The notes beneath the pieces are model-generated. The model made no database searches. It had not been told where the DNA came from and saw only the letters and a list, made by a program, of their open reading frames with translations. A program made the position numbers and the translations under genes. Positions 1-6,304 of a stretch of DNA of 10,225 nt are shown piece by piece. The stretch covers positions 5,685 to 15,909 of the forward strand of contig DNGN01000294.1 in NCBI GenBank assembly GCA_003486225.1, in the 5' to 3' direction. The stretch's first letter is position 1. Every line of letters starts with the position of its first letter. The DNA is from Chloroflexota bacterium. GTDB lineage: Bacteria > Chloroflexota > Anaerolineae > Anaerolineales > UBA11579.

Positions 1-45
1 TTAGCCTTGAAAGGGCTACGTCCTAGTCCCCTAGACGATGGGGGC
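1..45 (-). tRNA. tRNA-Glu (anticodon TTC), 5' part, cut by the window edge
   Basis: Read on the minus strand, bases 45 to 1 give the first 45 nt of a tRNA. The acceptor 5' strand is GCCCCCA, followed by TC, a D stem GTCT pairing with GGAC across a 9-nt loop, then an anticodon stem TAGCC/GGCTA enclosing the 7-nt loop CTTTCAA. The anticodon TTC (bases 11-9) reads Glu codons. The opening GCCCCCATCGTCTAG is typical of bacterial tRNA-Glu. The variable loop, T arm and acceptor 3' strand lie beyond base 1, so acceptor pairing cannot be checked. It lies downstream of lepB on the same strand and appears to have its own promoter (79-107). Confidence 0.9.
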
Positions 46-47
46 AG

Positions 48-72
48 AAAAAAACAGCTTTTTCTCAAAAGC
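48..72 (-). terminator. Terminator-like hairpin with T-run between lepB and tRNA-Glu
   Basis: On the minus strand a 6-bp stem GCTTTT/AAAAGC with tetraloop GAGA (bases 72-57) is followed by TG and seven T (54-48). The shape is that of an intrinsic terminator for lepB, but the stem is AT-rich and weak. It also sits right at the predicted start site of the tRNA promoter (about base 72), so it could instead be part of the short tRNA leader. Confidence 0.4.
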
Positions 73-78
73 CTCAGG

Positions 79-107
79 ATTTTACCAGATGAGAGTTTTC
101 AGGTCAA
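79..107 (-). promoter_or_regulatory. Promoter for tRNA-Glu
   Basis: On the minus strand there is a -35 box TTGACC (107-102), a 17-bp spacer, and a -10 box TAAAAT (84-79). Each box has five of six consensus bases at ideal spacing. The predicted start near base 72 gives a leader of about 27 nt before the tRNA 5' end at base 45. It lies just downstream of the lepB stop. Confidence 0.65.
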
Positions 108-126
108 GCAATAGACAGCCGAAAAA

Positions 127-735
127 CTAACTTCCTCCGGCCAGTTCGTAATGCTCCACCAGCCGAATTTCTTCCATCGGCCAATAGACAAACACCGCTT
201 TGCCAATAATATCTTCGATCGGCAGCGGACCCCAGGAGCGTGAATCAGAGGACACATTACGGTTATCTCCCATCACAAACACCATGTCTTCCGGCACGTT
301 CACCGGACGCATGCTGTTGATCGGGGGGGCGTTGATATAAGGCTCTTCCAGTGTCTCGCCGTTGACATACACTTTTCCGTCAGAAACCATCACCTCATCG
401 CCTGGCAAACCGATCACGCGCTTGATGTAGTCTTCATCAGGGTTGGGGGGTGCAGGAAAAACAATCACATCCCCGCGCTGAATATCGCCAAACAAATAGG
501 CAACCTTCAGCACCACCACCCGATTGTTATGATAATACGAAGGCTCCATACTCGGGCCGTCTACCCGCACCCGGGCTGTGAGTGAATTGATTACGATAAA
601 CAGGACCAACGCCAACGCTAACGTTTCGAATACCTCACGCAAAAACATGCGCAGTTTTGAAGGCTGCGGTTCCAGGACTTCTACTTCCGAATCGATCAGA
701 AATGAATCGGTAAAGGGATCTTGAGGTTCGTTCAA
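127..735 (-). CDS. lepB: Signal peptidase I
   Basis: Membrane serine protease that removes signal peptides from exported proteins using a Ser/Lys dyad. One N-terminal membrane helix (about residues 36-53) anchors the catalytic domain outside the membrane. The nucleophile Ser62 is in the GPSMEPSY motif. The general base Lys105 is in DYIKRVIGLPGD. The conserved box VMGDNRNVSSDSRSWGP follows at about 155-170. Length of 202 aa is normal for the short bacterial type. The frame also opens at a GTG (754-756), giving 209 aa. I prefer the TTG at 733-735 because AAGGAG (742-747) lies 6 nt before it, and the promoter at 761-790 would start RNA at about 754, on or just inside that GTG. The start assignment is inference; the family is secure. 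It follows the acyltransferase operon but has its own promoter. Confidence 0.93.
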   Translation of the reverse strand: MNEPQDPFTDSFLIDSEVEVLEPQPSKLRMFLREVFETLALALVLFIVINSLTARVRVDGPSMEPSYYHNNRVVVLKVAYLFGDIQRGDVIVFPAPPNPDEDYIKRVIGLPGDEVMVSDGKVYVNGETLEEPYINAPPINSMRPVNVPEDMVFVMGDNRNVSSDSRSWGPLPIEDIIGKAVFVYWPMEEIRLVEHYELAGGS

Positions 736-741
736 TGATTT

Positions 742-747
742 CTCCTT
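742..747 (-). promoter_or_regulatory. Ribosome binding site that sets the lepB TTG start
   Basis: AAGGAG on the minus strand sits 6 nt before the TTG at 733-735. No Shine-Dalgarno sequence precedes the upstream in-frame GTG at 754-756. With the promoter at 761-790 the 5' leader would be only about 19 nt, just enough to carry this site. Confidence 0.6.
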
Positions 748-760
748 AGACAACACAAGG

Positions 761-790
761 ATTATAAGACTCGGTAGAGGTTCCTGGCAA
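761..790 (-). promoter_or_regulatory. Promoter for lepB
   Basis: On the minus strand: -35 TTGCCA (790-785, five of six consensus), 18-bp spacer, perfect -10 TATAAT (766-761). It occupies most of the 72-bp gap between the acyltransferase stop (808) and the lepB start. lepB can therefore be made independently of the long upstream operon, although read-through remains possible because no terminator is visible in this gap. Confidence 0.7.
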
Positions 791-807
791 GGGTGTACGA
801 AAAATAT

Positions 808-1695
808 CTAGCGCAAGGCCATATGATCAGCCAGTAAATTTTGCGCCATGTTAATGATATGGGACATCATGGCGTTCTTACCCACCTGCTGAATCAAAGT
901 TTGGCCGTCCACCGCCGCGCCGAAGGTTACGCGCGGGTGAGACATCGGCGGTCGATCGGCTGTTTTAAATTGGGAATAGATCTGCAGGAATCCAGCCACC
1001 CTTTGCCGCGGCACCATTTCCTTCTGGCGGCGAGCCAGCGGATGGTTGACAAACTGGGGTTCAAGGATCCCACTTACAATCACCGGCACCAGGCGGGTCT
1101 CCGGCTCTCGACGCATGATCAATGCAATGCTGTCAGACCAATCCTCAAAGCGCCGGTGAGCGCCTTGCATACAGTCCGGGTCAGGGTCAGCATGGCCGGT
1201 AGGAAATATCAGCACAATCCCCCCGGCGCGCAAATGCTGGATTGCCATGCGCAGGGCCTGGATGTTCTGCTCCGTACTCCGATTGGTGTACATGATATGG
1301 TTTTTCATGTTAGGCAGTTTGGAAAAATAGGGAATTCCGCCAACCAGCACTTTCAAATCATTACGGGGCAGTTGAGCAGTGATCGCCATCCCCTCGAAGT
1401 AGCCTGGGTGGTTGGCCACCAGCAGTACAGGCCCTTCTGCCGGGATGTGTTCTGCCCCATGCACCTGGATGGGATGCCCGCACTTGCTGGAAATCCATGC
1501 GCATGCCGCAGGAAGCGATTGATCTGCAATGATGCCATCATATTCCACGGCTACGTCCAGAATATAAGACAACAAATTGCCAAACAGACCGCCGATCAGC
1601 CGGCGGGTAATACCCACATTGGGAAGATTTAAGGAGAATAGAATCCCATCAACAGACGTGTTGTAGAGATATTCTTTTAAGGTTTCATCCTGCAT
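808..1695 (-). CDS. PlsC-like acyltransferase (LPLAT superfamily), HX4E variant
   Basis: A 295-aa protein with the layout of glycerolipid acyltransferases that move an acyl chain onto lysophospholipids or similar acceptors at the membrane. Motif I is VANHPGYFEG: catalytic His96 followed four residues later by Glu101, where the family normally has Asp (HX4D). The third motif FPTG is at 164-167, within LIFPTGHADPDPD. It is a clear paralogue of the gene just upstream, with shared blocks such as the FP(T/S)G...DPDP segment and the DW/NWS(D/K)SIA(L/I)(I/M) stretch. Its ATG overlaps the end of that gene by 11 bases and has no good Shine-Dalgarno, so it is probably translated by coupling. No clear membrane helix. 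Acyl donor and acceptor cannot be told from sequence; the Glu change could alter or weaken catalysis. Confidence 0.85.
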   Translation of the reverse strand: MQDETLKEYLYNTSVDGILFSLNLPNVGITRRLIGGLFGNLLSYILDVAVEYDGIIADQSLPAACAWISSKCGHPIQVHGAEHIPAEGPVLLVANHPGYFEGMAITAQLPRNDLKVLVGGIPYFSKLPNMKNHIMYTNRSTEQNIQALRMAIQHLRAGGIVLIFPTGHADPDPDCMQGAHRRFEDWSDSIALIMRREPETRLVPVIVSGILEPQFVNHPLARRQKEMVPRQRVAGFLQIYSQFKTADRPPMSHPRVTFGAAVDGQTLIQQVGKNAMMSHIINMAQNLLADHMALR

Positions 1696-2620
1696 ACTGG
1701 GTCCGCTCTAGACTGATCGGTTGTTCCAGCAGGTCCACATGAACATCGTATACGCTCTTCGCCCGCTGCACGATGGCTTGCAGGACGCGGTCAGCGTCTT
1801 TCCTCCCTCTAATCTCCAGGTCATTTAATGTAAAAGGCCGGTCAAACGTCACAAAAGGTACCAGCCCTAATTTCTCCTCAAAGACCAGTTGGCGCATCAC
1901 CTGGATAAATTCCATAATGCGGCGCTTGCCGACCCCATCTTTCTTCAGGAAGGTCAGTGGGGAATGGGTATATTTTTTGTGCAGCACACCGCTCGTAATG
2001 GCGGTTAGGAATTGCGTTTCTGGAACCTGGCGCAGCATGATCGCAATGCTTTTCGACCAGTTATCCAAAGCTTCCCTGGCCCCTGGCAGTACAGCCGGAT
2101 CCGGATCGATCTGGCCGGATGGGAAGATCAGCAAAGTCCCGCCCTCTCTTAAATGTCGGATGGCACAGCGCACCACATTTGCCCGCATCGAATCATTGTT
2201 TCGGGGAGTATAGAAAGTATAGTTGCGTGCGATGGGCAGTTTCTGCAAGAAGGGCATCCCGCCTACAATCACCTTATAATCATTGCGTTTTGTGTTGGCG
2301 ATAATCGATAACCCATCCACCACGCCAGGGTGGTTGGATGCGATCAGCAATGGCCCGGATTCAGGGATATACTCTGTGCCAACCGCTTTGGAAGTATCCA
2401 CAAAGGCTTTCATCAGGCGTTTGGCAGCAATCGGCAGATCATAGTGAGCACAGTCCTGGTCAAATTGGGCAAAAATTTCTGAGAAGCGCCTGGCAGGCTT
2501 TTTAAAAAGCGTCCCAATCGTCTTCTGCCAGAACTCGCCCTTCGGCAGGTTGAATGCATTTAAGATCTCAATCGTGATTTCCTTCGTGAGCGAAGATACA
2601 TTTGCGGGCTGCATGATCAT
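1685..2620 (-). CDS. PlsC-like acyltransferase (LPLAT superfamily), canonical HX4D
   Basis: A 311-aa protein with the LPLAT motifs intact. ASNHPGVVDG holds the catalytic His97 and Asp102 (HX4D), and LIFPSGQIDPDP carries FPSG at 166-169, the acyl-acceptor phosphate-binding region in this superfamily. The likely role is acylation of a lysophospholipid, such as 1-acylglycerol-3-phosphate, at the inner face of the membrane. It is longer than typical PlsC (about 240 aa), with about 80 extra N-terminal residues. The ATG at 2618-2620 has a strong Shine-Dalgarno (CAGGAGGT) about 6 nt upstream; an in-frame ATG two codons later is less well placed. It follows der by 27 bases and overlaps its paralogue by 11. 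A role as the main PlsC is possible but unproven. Confidence 0.88.
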   Translation of the reverse strand: MIMQPANVSSLTKEITIEILNAFNLPKGEFWQKTIGTLFKKPARRFSEIFAQFDQDCAHYDLPIAAKRLMKAFVDTSKAVGTEYIPESGPLLIASNHPGVVDGLSIIANTKRNDYKVIVGGMPFLQKLPIARNYTFYTPRNNDSMRANVVRCAIRHLREGGTLLIFPSGQIDPDPAVLPGAREALDNWSKSIAIMLRQVPETQFLTAITSGVLHKKYTHSPLTFLKKDGVGKRRIMEFIQVMRQLVFEEKLGLVPFVTFDRPFTLNDLEIRGRKDADRVLQAIVQRAKSVYDVHVDLLEQPISLERTQYAG

Positions 2621-2647
2621 ATCTTTACCTCCTGAGGTTAAATGGAT

Positions 2648-4048
2648 TCAGCTTCTCGATTTAAACACGAGACGGATAGGCGTACCCAAAAAACTATAAG
2701 ATTCACGAAAACGATTCTCTAAGAACCGCTTATATGTAAAGTGTACCAGTTCCCGGTCGTTGACAAAGATCAGGAAAGTAGGAGGATCGGACCGGACCTG
2801 GGTGCCGTAAAACAATTTTAAAGGCCGGCCTGCTTTCGAGGGGGGAGGATGGTGCAGGACAGCTTGCCGCAGGATGCGGTTGATCTCGGAGGTGCTCAAA
2901 CGTGCCAACCTTTCCTCCTGAACTTGCAAGGCAGTGGGCATCACCTGTTGGACTCTCTGCCCGGAGAGAGCTGAAATGAACAATATCGGGACGTAGTCCA
3001 AAAAGTTGAGGGCAGCCCGTACATGCTTGGTATATTCATCCATGGTATGGGTGTCTTTTTCAATCGCATCCCATTTGTTCACCACGACCACCACGCTCTT
3101 CCAGGCTTCCAGGATGAAACCGGCAATATGTGCATCTTGCTTGGTAATCCCGGTTGTCGCATCCACCACCAATAACGCCACATCCGCTCGCTCGATAGCC
3201 CGCATCGCCCGCAGGACAGAATACTTTTCCACACCGGGTTCCACTTTTCCTCGACGGCGAATCCCGGCGGTATCGATCAAGGTGACGGGGATGCCCTCGT
3301 AGGTGATGAATTCATCCACGGCATCGCGAGTGGTACCCGCAATGGGGCTAACAATCGCCCTTTCTTCCCCGATGATTTTATTCAGCAAACTGGATTTGCC
3401 TGCATTGGGTTTGCCGACAATCGCAATTTTTACCGAATCATCATCCTCATCTTCTATTGTATCGAAAACATCGACTGAGGCAAGCCTTAATGCTGCCACC
3501 AGCGCTTCCAGCAGATCCCCGGTCCCCTGGCCATGCTGCGCCGAGATAGGGTAAATCTCGCCCAGGCCCATTGAATAGAACTCATAGGACTGTTCTCTGC
3601 GGGCCTTGTTATCGCATTTATTGACCACCAACAAGACCGGCGGGAACAATTCCCCATTGACCTCTTTTTGGTTGCGGCGCAAGATGCGGGCAACTTCTTC
3701 ATCCGCTGGCGTGATGCCGTCCTCAACATCCACCAGCATCAGCACAGCATCCGCGTCCCGGATGGCGACTTCAGCCTGGGCACGGATCTCCACCACAAAC
3801 TCCTTCGAACCGATGGAGAGCGGGTCCCGGCCTTCCCCGATTTTCACACCGGTCGGATCAATGCCCCCCGTATCCACCACAATAAATTCCAAGCCAGCCC
3901 ATTCGGCGCGGGAGTTCAGGCGGTCGCGTGTGGTACCAGGAGTATCATCTACCACCGCCAGCCGCTCGCCTGCCAGCCGGTTGAACAAGGTGCTCTTGCC
4001 GACATTTGGTCGCCCAACCAGGGCTACTACCGGAATATGCTTCGCCAT
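2648..4048 (-). CDS. der: Ribosome biogenesis GTPase Der (EngA)
   Basis: Essential double-GTPase for assembly of the large ribosomal subunit, 466 aa. First G domain: GRPNVGKST (12-20), DDTPGTTRD (34-42), DTGG (59-62), NKCD (143-146). Second G domain: GKPNAGKSS (212-220), AGTTRD (237-242), DTAG (259-262), NKWD (324-327). The C-terminal KH-like domain (about 380-466) ends in GTPIRLVFKSRS, as usual for Der. An acidic linker, EDEDDDS (about 200-205), joins the two G domains. The segment after DTGG is several residues longer than in E. coli or B. subtilis as I recall them. The ATG is preceded by GAGGA, which overlaps the stop of cdaR; the gap is 13 bases. Part of the coaE to acyltransferase operon. 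Confidence 0.98.
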   Translation of the reverse strand: MAKHIPVVALVGRPNVGKSTLFNRLAGERLAVVDDTPGTTRDRLNSRAEWAGLEFIVVDTGGIDPTGVKIGEGRDPLSIGSKEFVVEIRAQAEVAIRDADAVLMLVDVEDGITPADEEVARILRRNQKEVNGELFPPVLLVVNKCDNKARREQSYEFYSMGLGEIYPISAQHGQGTGDLLEALVAALRLASVDVFDTIEDEDDDSVKIAIVGKPNAGKSSLLNKIIGEERAIVSPIAGTTRDAVDEFITYEGIPVTLIDTAGIRRRGKVEPGVEKYSVLRAMRAIERADVALLVVDATTGITKQDAHIAGFILEAWKSVVVVVNKWDAIEKDTHTMDEYTKHVRAALNFLDYVPILFISALSGQRVQQVMPTALQVQEERLARLSTSEINRILRQAVLHHPPPSKAGRPLKLFYGTQVRSDPPTFLIFVNDRELVHFTYKRFLENRFRESYSFLGTPIRLVFKSRS

Positions 4049-4061
4049 CTTATCTCATTCC

Positions 4062-5369
4062 TCACGGAGTTCTCGTCGGTGTCGGTGTAAAGGAAGGAGT
4101 TACTTCTCCTGTGCCATCATCTATACCGATAATCACCTCAATTGTATCCGGGTTAATTGATTCTATTCTAACCTGATCCAGCAAAACATCGAAATCCACT
4201 TCAACCAGGTAAGAACCTTCTGCCAGGCCAGCCAGGGATACAAAGACTACCACATCCTCTGGGGTCAGGTTCTGGATGACAGGTTCAGGCCCAGCCAGGA
4301 AGACATCCACCGTGGCTGGCGAAAGGTCTGCCTTAAGGCCCGCCCCCAGATCCACCAGTTGGATCGGCACGGTCAGCAGCACACTGGTTTCAATCGGTGC
4401 AATCCCAATCTTAACTGAAACGGTTTGCACATCACCAACCCGGATCAGGCCCTGCTGCAGGTCCAGGCCAATCGAGATCTCAAAATCCGCGGATTTATCA
4501 GTCAGGATAATGGGCAAGGTGCTGACAAACCCTGGAATGAGAGCAATCAAATCTTCATCTTCAGAGAATAAGGTCACGGTCGGGGGAATCACGGTCACAA
4601 AGTTAAGCCGATACCCGTTCGCCGGTTGGCCTGTGGTTTCCACCTTGACGGCCACATCCCGGTACCCACCAATCTGTGAGATATTCACGGTCACATTGGC
4701 CTGATTCGGGGAGACCGTCACATTTGAAATCAATCGATCCTCTTCATCCACTGGTTCCAAGGTGGATAAGGTAATAATATCCTGCCTGGCCTCATTGACT
4801 GAGATGCGGCCGATCACCTTACTTACCAGGGCTACCCTGGTGGCCGGCCCGCTGACCGTGACCTCTTCCGGTGAGAACAGCAGCCCCTGATTTTCAACCT
4901 CAAAACCGGCGGCGGTTAAGCCCACGGTCTGGATCTCGACAGCTCTGGTTTCCTGCACCAGCTCGTCCACACTGACATTAAGCTCATTGGGCTGGAATTC
5001 CAGAATCTCTGCCGGAGAGACATCTAGAACCACCTTTATCGGGAGGAGATGCTCTCCACTGCCCACGCCGGTGAAATCGATCGTCGCGCTGACGAGTTCC
5101 GGGCTGGCATTCAGGGTGTCCCAAACCGATTCGGGGGCACGCAAGCGCACCACCACTTCCTGCGGGATGGATTTTAATAAGATCAGGTCCTGCTCCAGGC
5201 CAATCACTTGCAAAGGCACATTCCCAGCAATGATATCTTCCCGGTTCGGGTCGTTGGCAAGCACAGCCGTAGCCCACACCGCCCCAGCCAGCAGGAAAGC
5301 CAGCATCAAAGTATCCCGGTTCTGCCATAAAAATTTTATCGGGTTCGGAAATCGTGGTTTGGCTTGCAT
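4062..5369 (-). CDS. cdaR: YbbR-repeat protein, CdaR-type regulator of c-di-AMP synthesis
   Basis: In Firmicutes CdaR is a membrane-anchored extracellular protein that binds CdaA and modulates c-di-AMP production. This 435-aa protein has a short basic N-terminus, one membrane helix (about 21-38), and an outer region of about four YbbR-like repeats (about 50-135, 140-230, 235-325, 330-415). Each ends in a P..(V/I).V strand, for example FQPNELNVSVDE and INPDTIEVIIG. The C-terminus is a low-complexity tail, PSFTPTPTRTP, resembling the TP-rich linkers common in Anaerolineae. The ATG directly follows the cdaA stop (0-base gap), with GGGAGAGG inside the end of cdaA as ribosome binding site. That contact supports the CdaA-CdaR partnership. 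Repeat boundaries are by eye. Confidence 0.88.
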   Translation of the reverse strand: MQAKPRFPNPIKFLWQNRDTLMLAFLLAGAVWATAVLANDPNREDIIAGNVPLQVIGLEQDLILLKSIPQEVVVRLRAPESVWDTLNASPELVSATIDFTGVGSGEHLLPIKVVLDVSPAEILEFQPNELNVSVDELVQETRAVEIQTVGLTAAGFEVENQGLLFSPEEVTVSGPATRVALVSKVIGRISVNEARQDIITLSTLEPVDEEDRLISNVTVSPNQANVTVNISQIGGYRDVAVKVETTGQPANGYRLNFVTVIPPTVTLFSEDEDLIALIPGFVSTLPIILTDKSADFEISIGLDLQQGLIRVGDVQTVSVKIGIAPIETSVLLTVPIQLVDLGAGLKADLSPATVDVFLAGPEPVIQNLTPEDVVVFVSLAGLAEGSYLVEVDFDVLLDQVRIESINPDTIEVIIGIDDGTGEVTPSFTPTPTRTP

Positions 5370-6251
5370 TTAATCCTCTCCCAACCGGCCGGCCTGGTCA
5401 GTCGGCTGCCGGCCAAGGATACGGGCCGCCAGCGATTCAAACCAATTCAACTGCTCCGCCGGACGGTAAATGGCACGCAGTACGCCTTCCAGGCGGCGGC
5501 TGTCCAAACGGTGGATCATGCGTCCCCCTGTTGCGATAGAGATCGACCCGGTCTCTTCGGAAACCACCACGGCCACACTATCGCTGACTTCCGAGGAGCC
5601 CAAAGCGGCGCGGTGCCGCAAACCCATTTTTCGGTCTACTGAGAGGTTAAGCACCCCGCTGGCAGAAAGCGGCATGACACAGGCTGCAGCCACCAGCCGC
5701 TCACCCGCCAGGATCACAGCCCCATCATGGAGCGGTGTATTGGGGTAAAAGATCTGCAGCAGTAATTCCGTGGTTACCAGGGCTTCAATCCTGACACCTG
5801 TTCCTACGTATTCCTCTAATGAGTCATACCGCTGGAGCACAATCAAAGCGCCATGCCGGCGGCTGGAGAGACGTTCGGTGGCGTGCACCACGGCCGAGAT
5901 GGTATCCAGCGTCTGGCCGCGTGCCCGGGTGTTTGGCAAAAGGTCACTGGCGCGTCCCAGGCGCTCCAGTGCACGCCGGATTTCAGGCGCGAATACCACC
6001 GGCACAGCCAGCAGAAGGGTCGGCAGGGCGGCAGAAACCAGCCAGGCAAAGGCCGGCAGGTTAAATAACGATGTGATGAGGCTGATCACAATGATCAGCA
6101 GGATGATCCCTCGGATGAGCACAATAGCCTGGGAATTGCGCAGGAAGAGCAGCAACACGAAAAATATCAGGGTTACAAGCCCAATATCCAACAGGCTTTC
6201 CCAGGTAAATCTCTCAAAGATAAAGAGAAGATTGTCAATAAAATCTGTCAC
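5370..6251 (-). CDS. cdaA: Diadenylate cyclase CdaA (c-di-AMP synthase)
   Basis: Makes c-di-AMP from two ATP at the membrane; this messenger controls potassium/turgor and wall homeostasis in many bacteria. The 293-aa protein has three N-terminal membrane helices (about 24-37, 42-63, 68-87), a short linker, then a DAC domain (about 95-262). The catalytic motif LHDGAVIL has DGA at 176-178. The ATP-binding RHRAALG has RHR at 212-214, followed by SEETG (231-235). The residue before RHR is Leu211, where CdaA and DisA usually have Thr (GTRHR), and the preceding loop looks a little longer than in B. subtilis. The start is GTG (6249-6251) with only a weak AAGAGA upstream. It lies 53 bases after coaE and abuts cdaR. 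The residue change does not make loss of activity likely by itself, since all other signatures are intact. Confidence 0.96.
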   Translation of the reverse strand: MTDFIDNLLFIFERFTWESLLDIGLVTLIFFVLLLFLRNSQAIVLIRGIILLIIVISLITSLFNLPAFAWLVSAALPTLLLAVPVVFAPEIRRALERLGRASDLLPNTRARGQTLDTISAVVHATERLSSRRHGALIVLQRYDSLEEYVGTGVRIEALVTTELLLQIFYPNTPLHDGAVILAGERLVAAACVMPLSASGVLNLSVDRKMGLRHRAALGSSEVSDSVAVVVSEETGSISIATGGRMIHRLDSRRLEGVLRAIYRPAEQLNWFESLAARILGRQPTDQAGRLGED

Positions 6252-6280
6252 GGTTATTCTCTTTTTGTAAGATCAATCGC

Positions 6281-6303
6281 CTCTCCCCTTTTTGCCAGGA
6301 GAG
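6281..6303 (-). other. Small inverted repeat between coaE and cdaA
   Basis: A 6-bp stem CTCTCC/GGAGAG with an 11-base loop begins one base after the coaE stop. No T-run follows on either strand, so it is not a convincing terminator. It may only protect or tune the mRNA between coaE and cdaA, or be chance. Confidence 0.25.
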
Positions 6304-6304
6304 A

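Noticed and set aside
841..1632. 263-codon open frame on the plus strand, opposite the HX4E acyltransferase gene
   Set aside because: It is fully antisense to a gene with clear family motifs; its protein is rich in His, Arg and Cys with no recognisable domain.
3606..4160. 184-codon open frame on the plus strand opposite der and the end of cdaR
   Set aside because: Ser/Arg/Thr-rich shadow of der, which has every GTPase motif on the other strand.
6252..6304. Possible internal promoter before cdaA
   Set aside because: No -35/-10 pair at sensible spacing is present; the short gap fits co-transcription with coaE.
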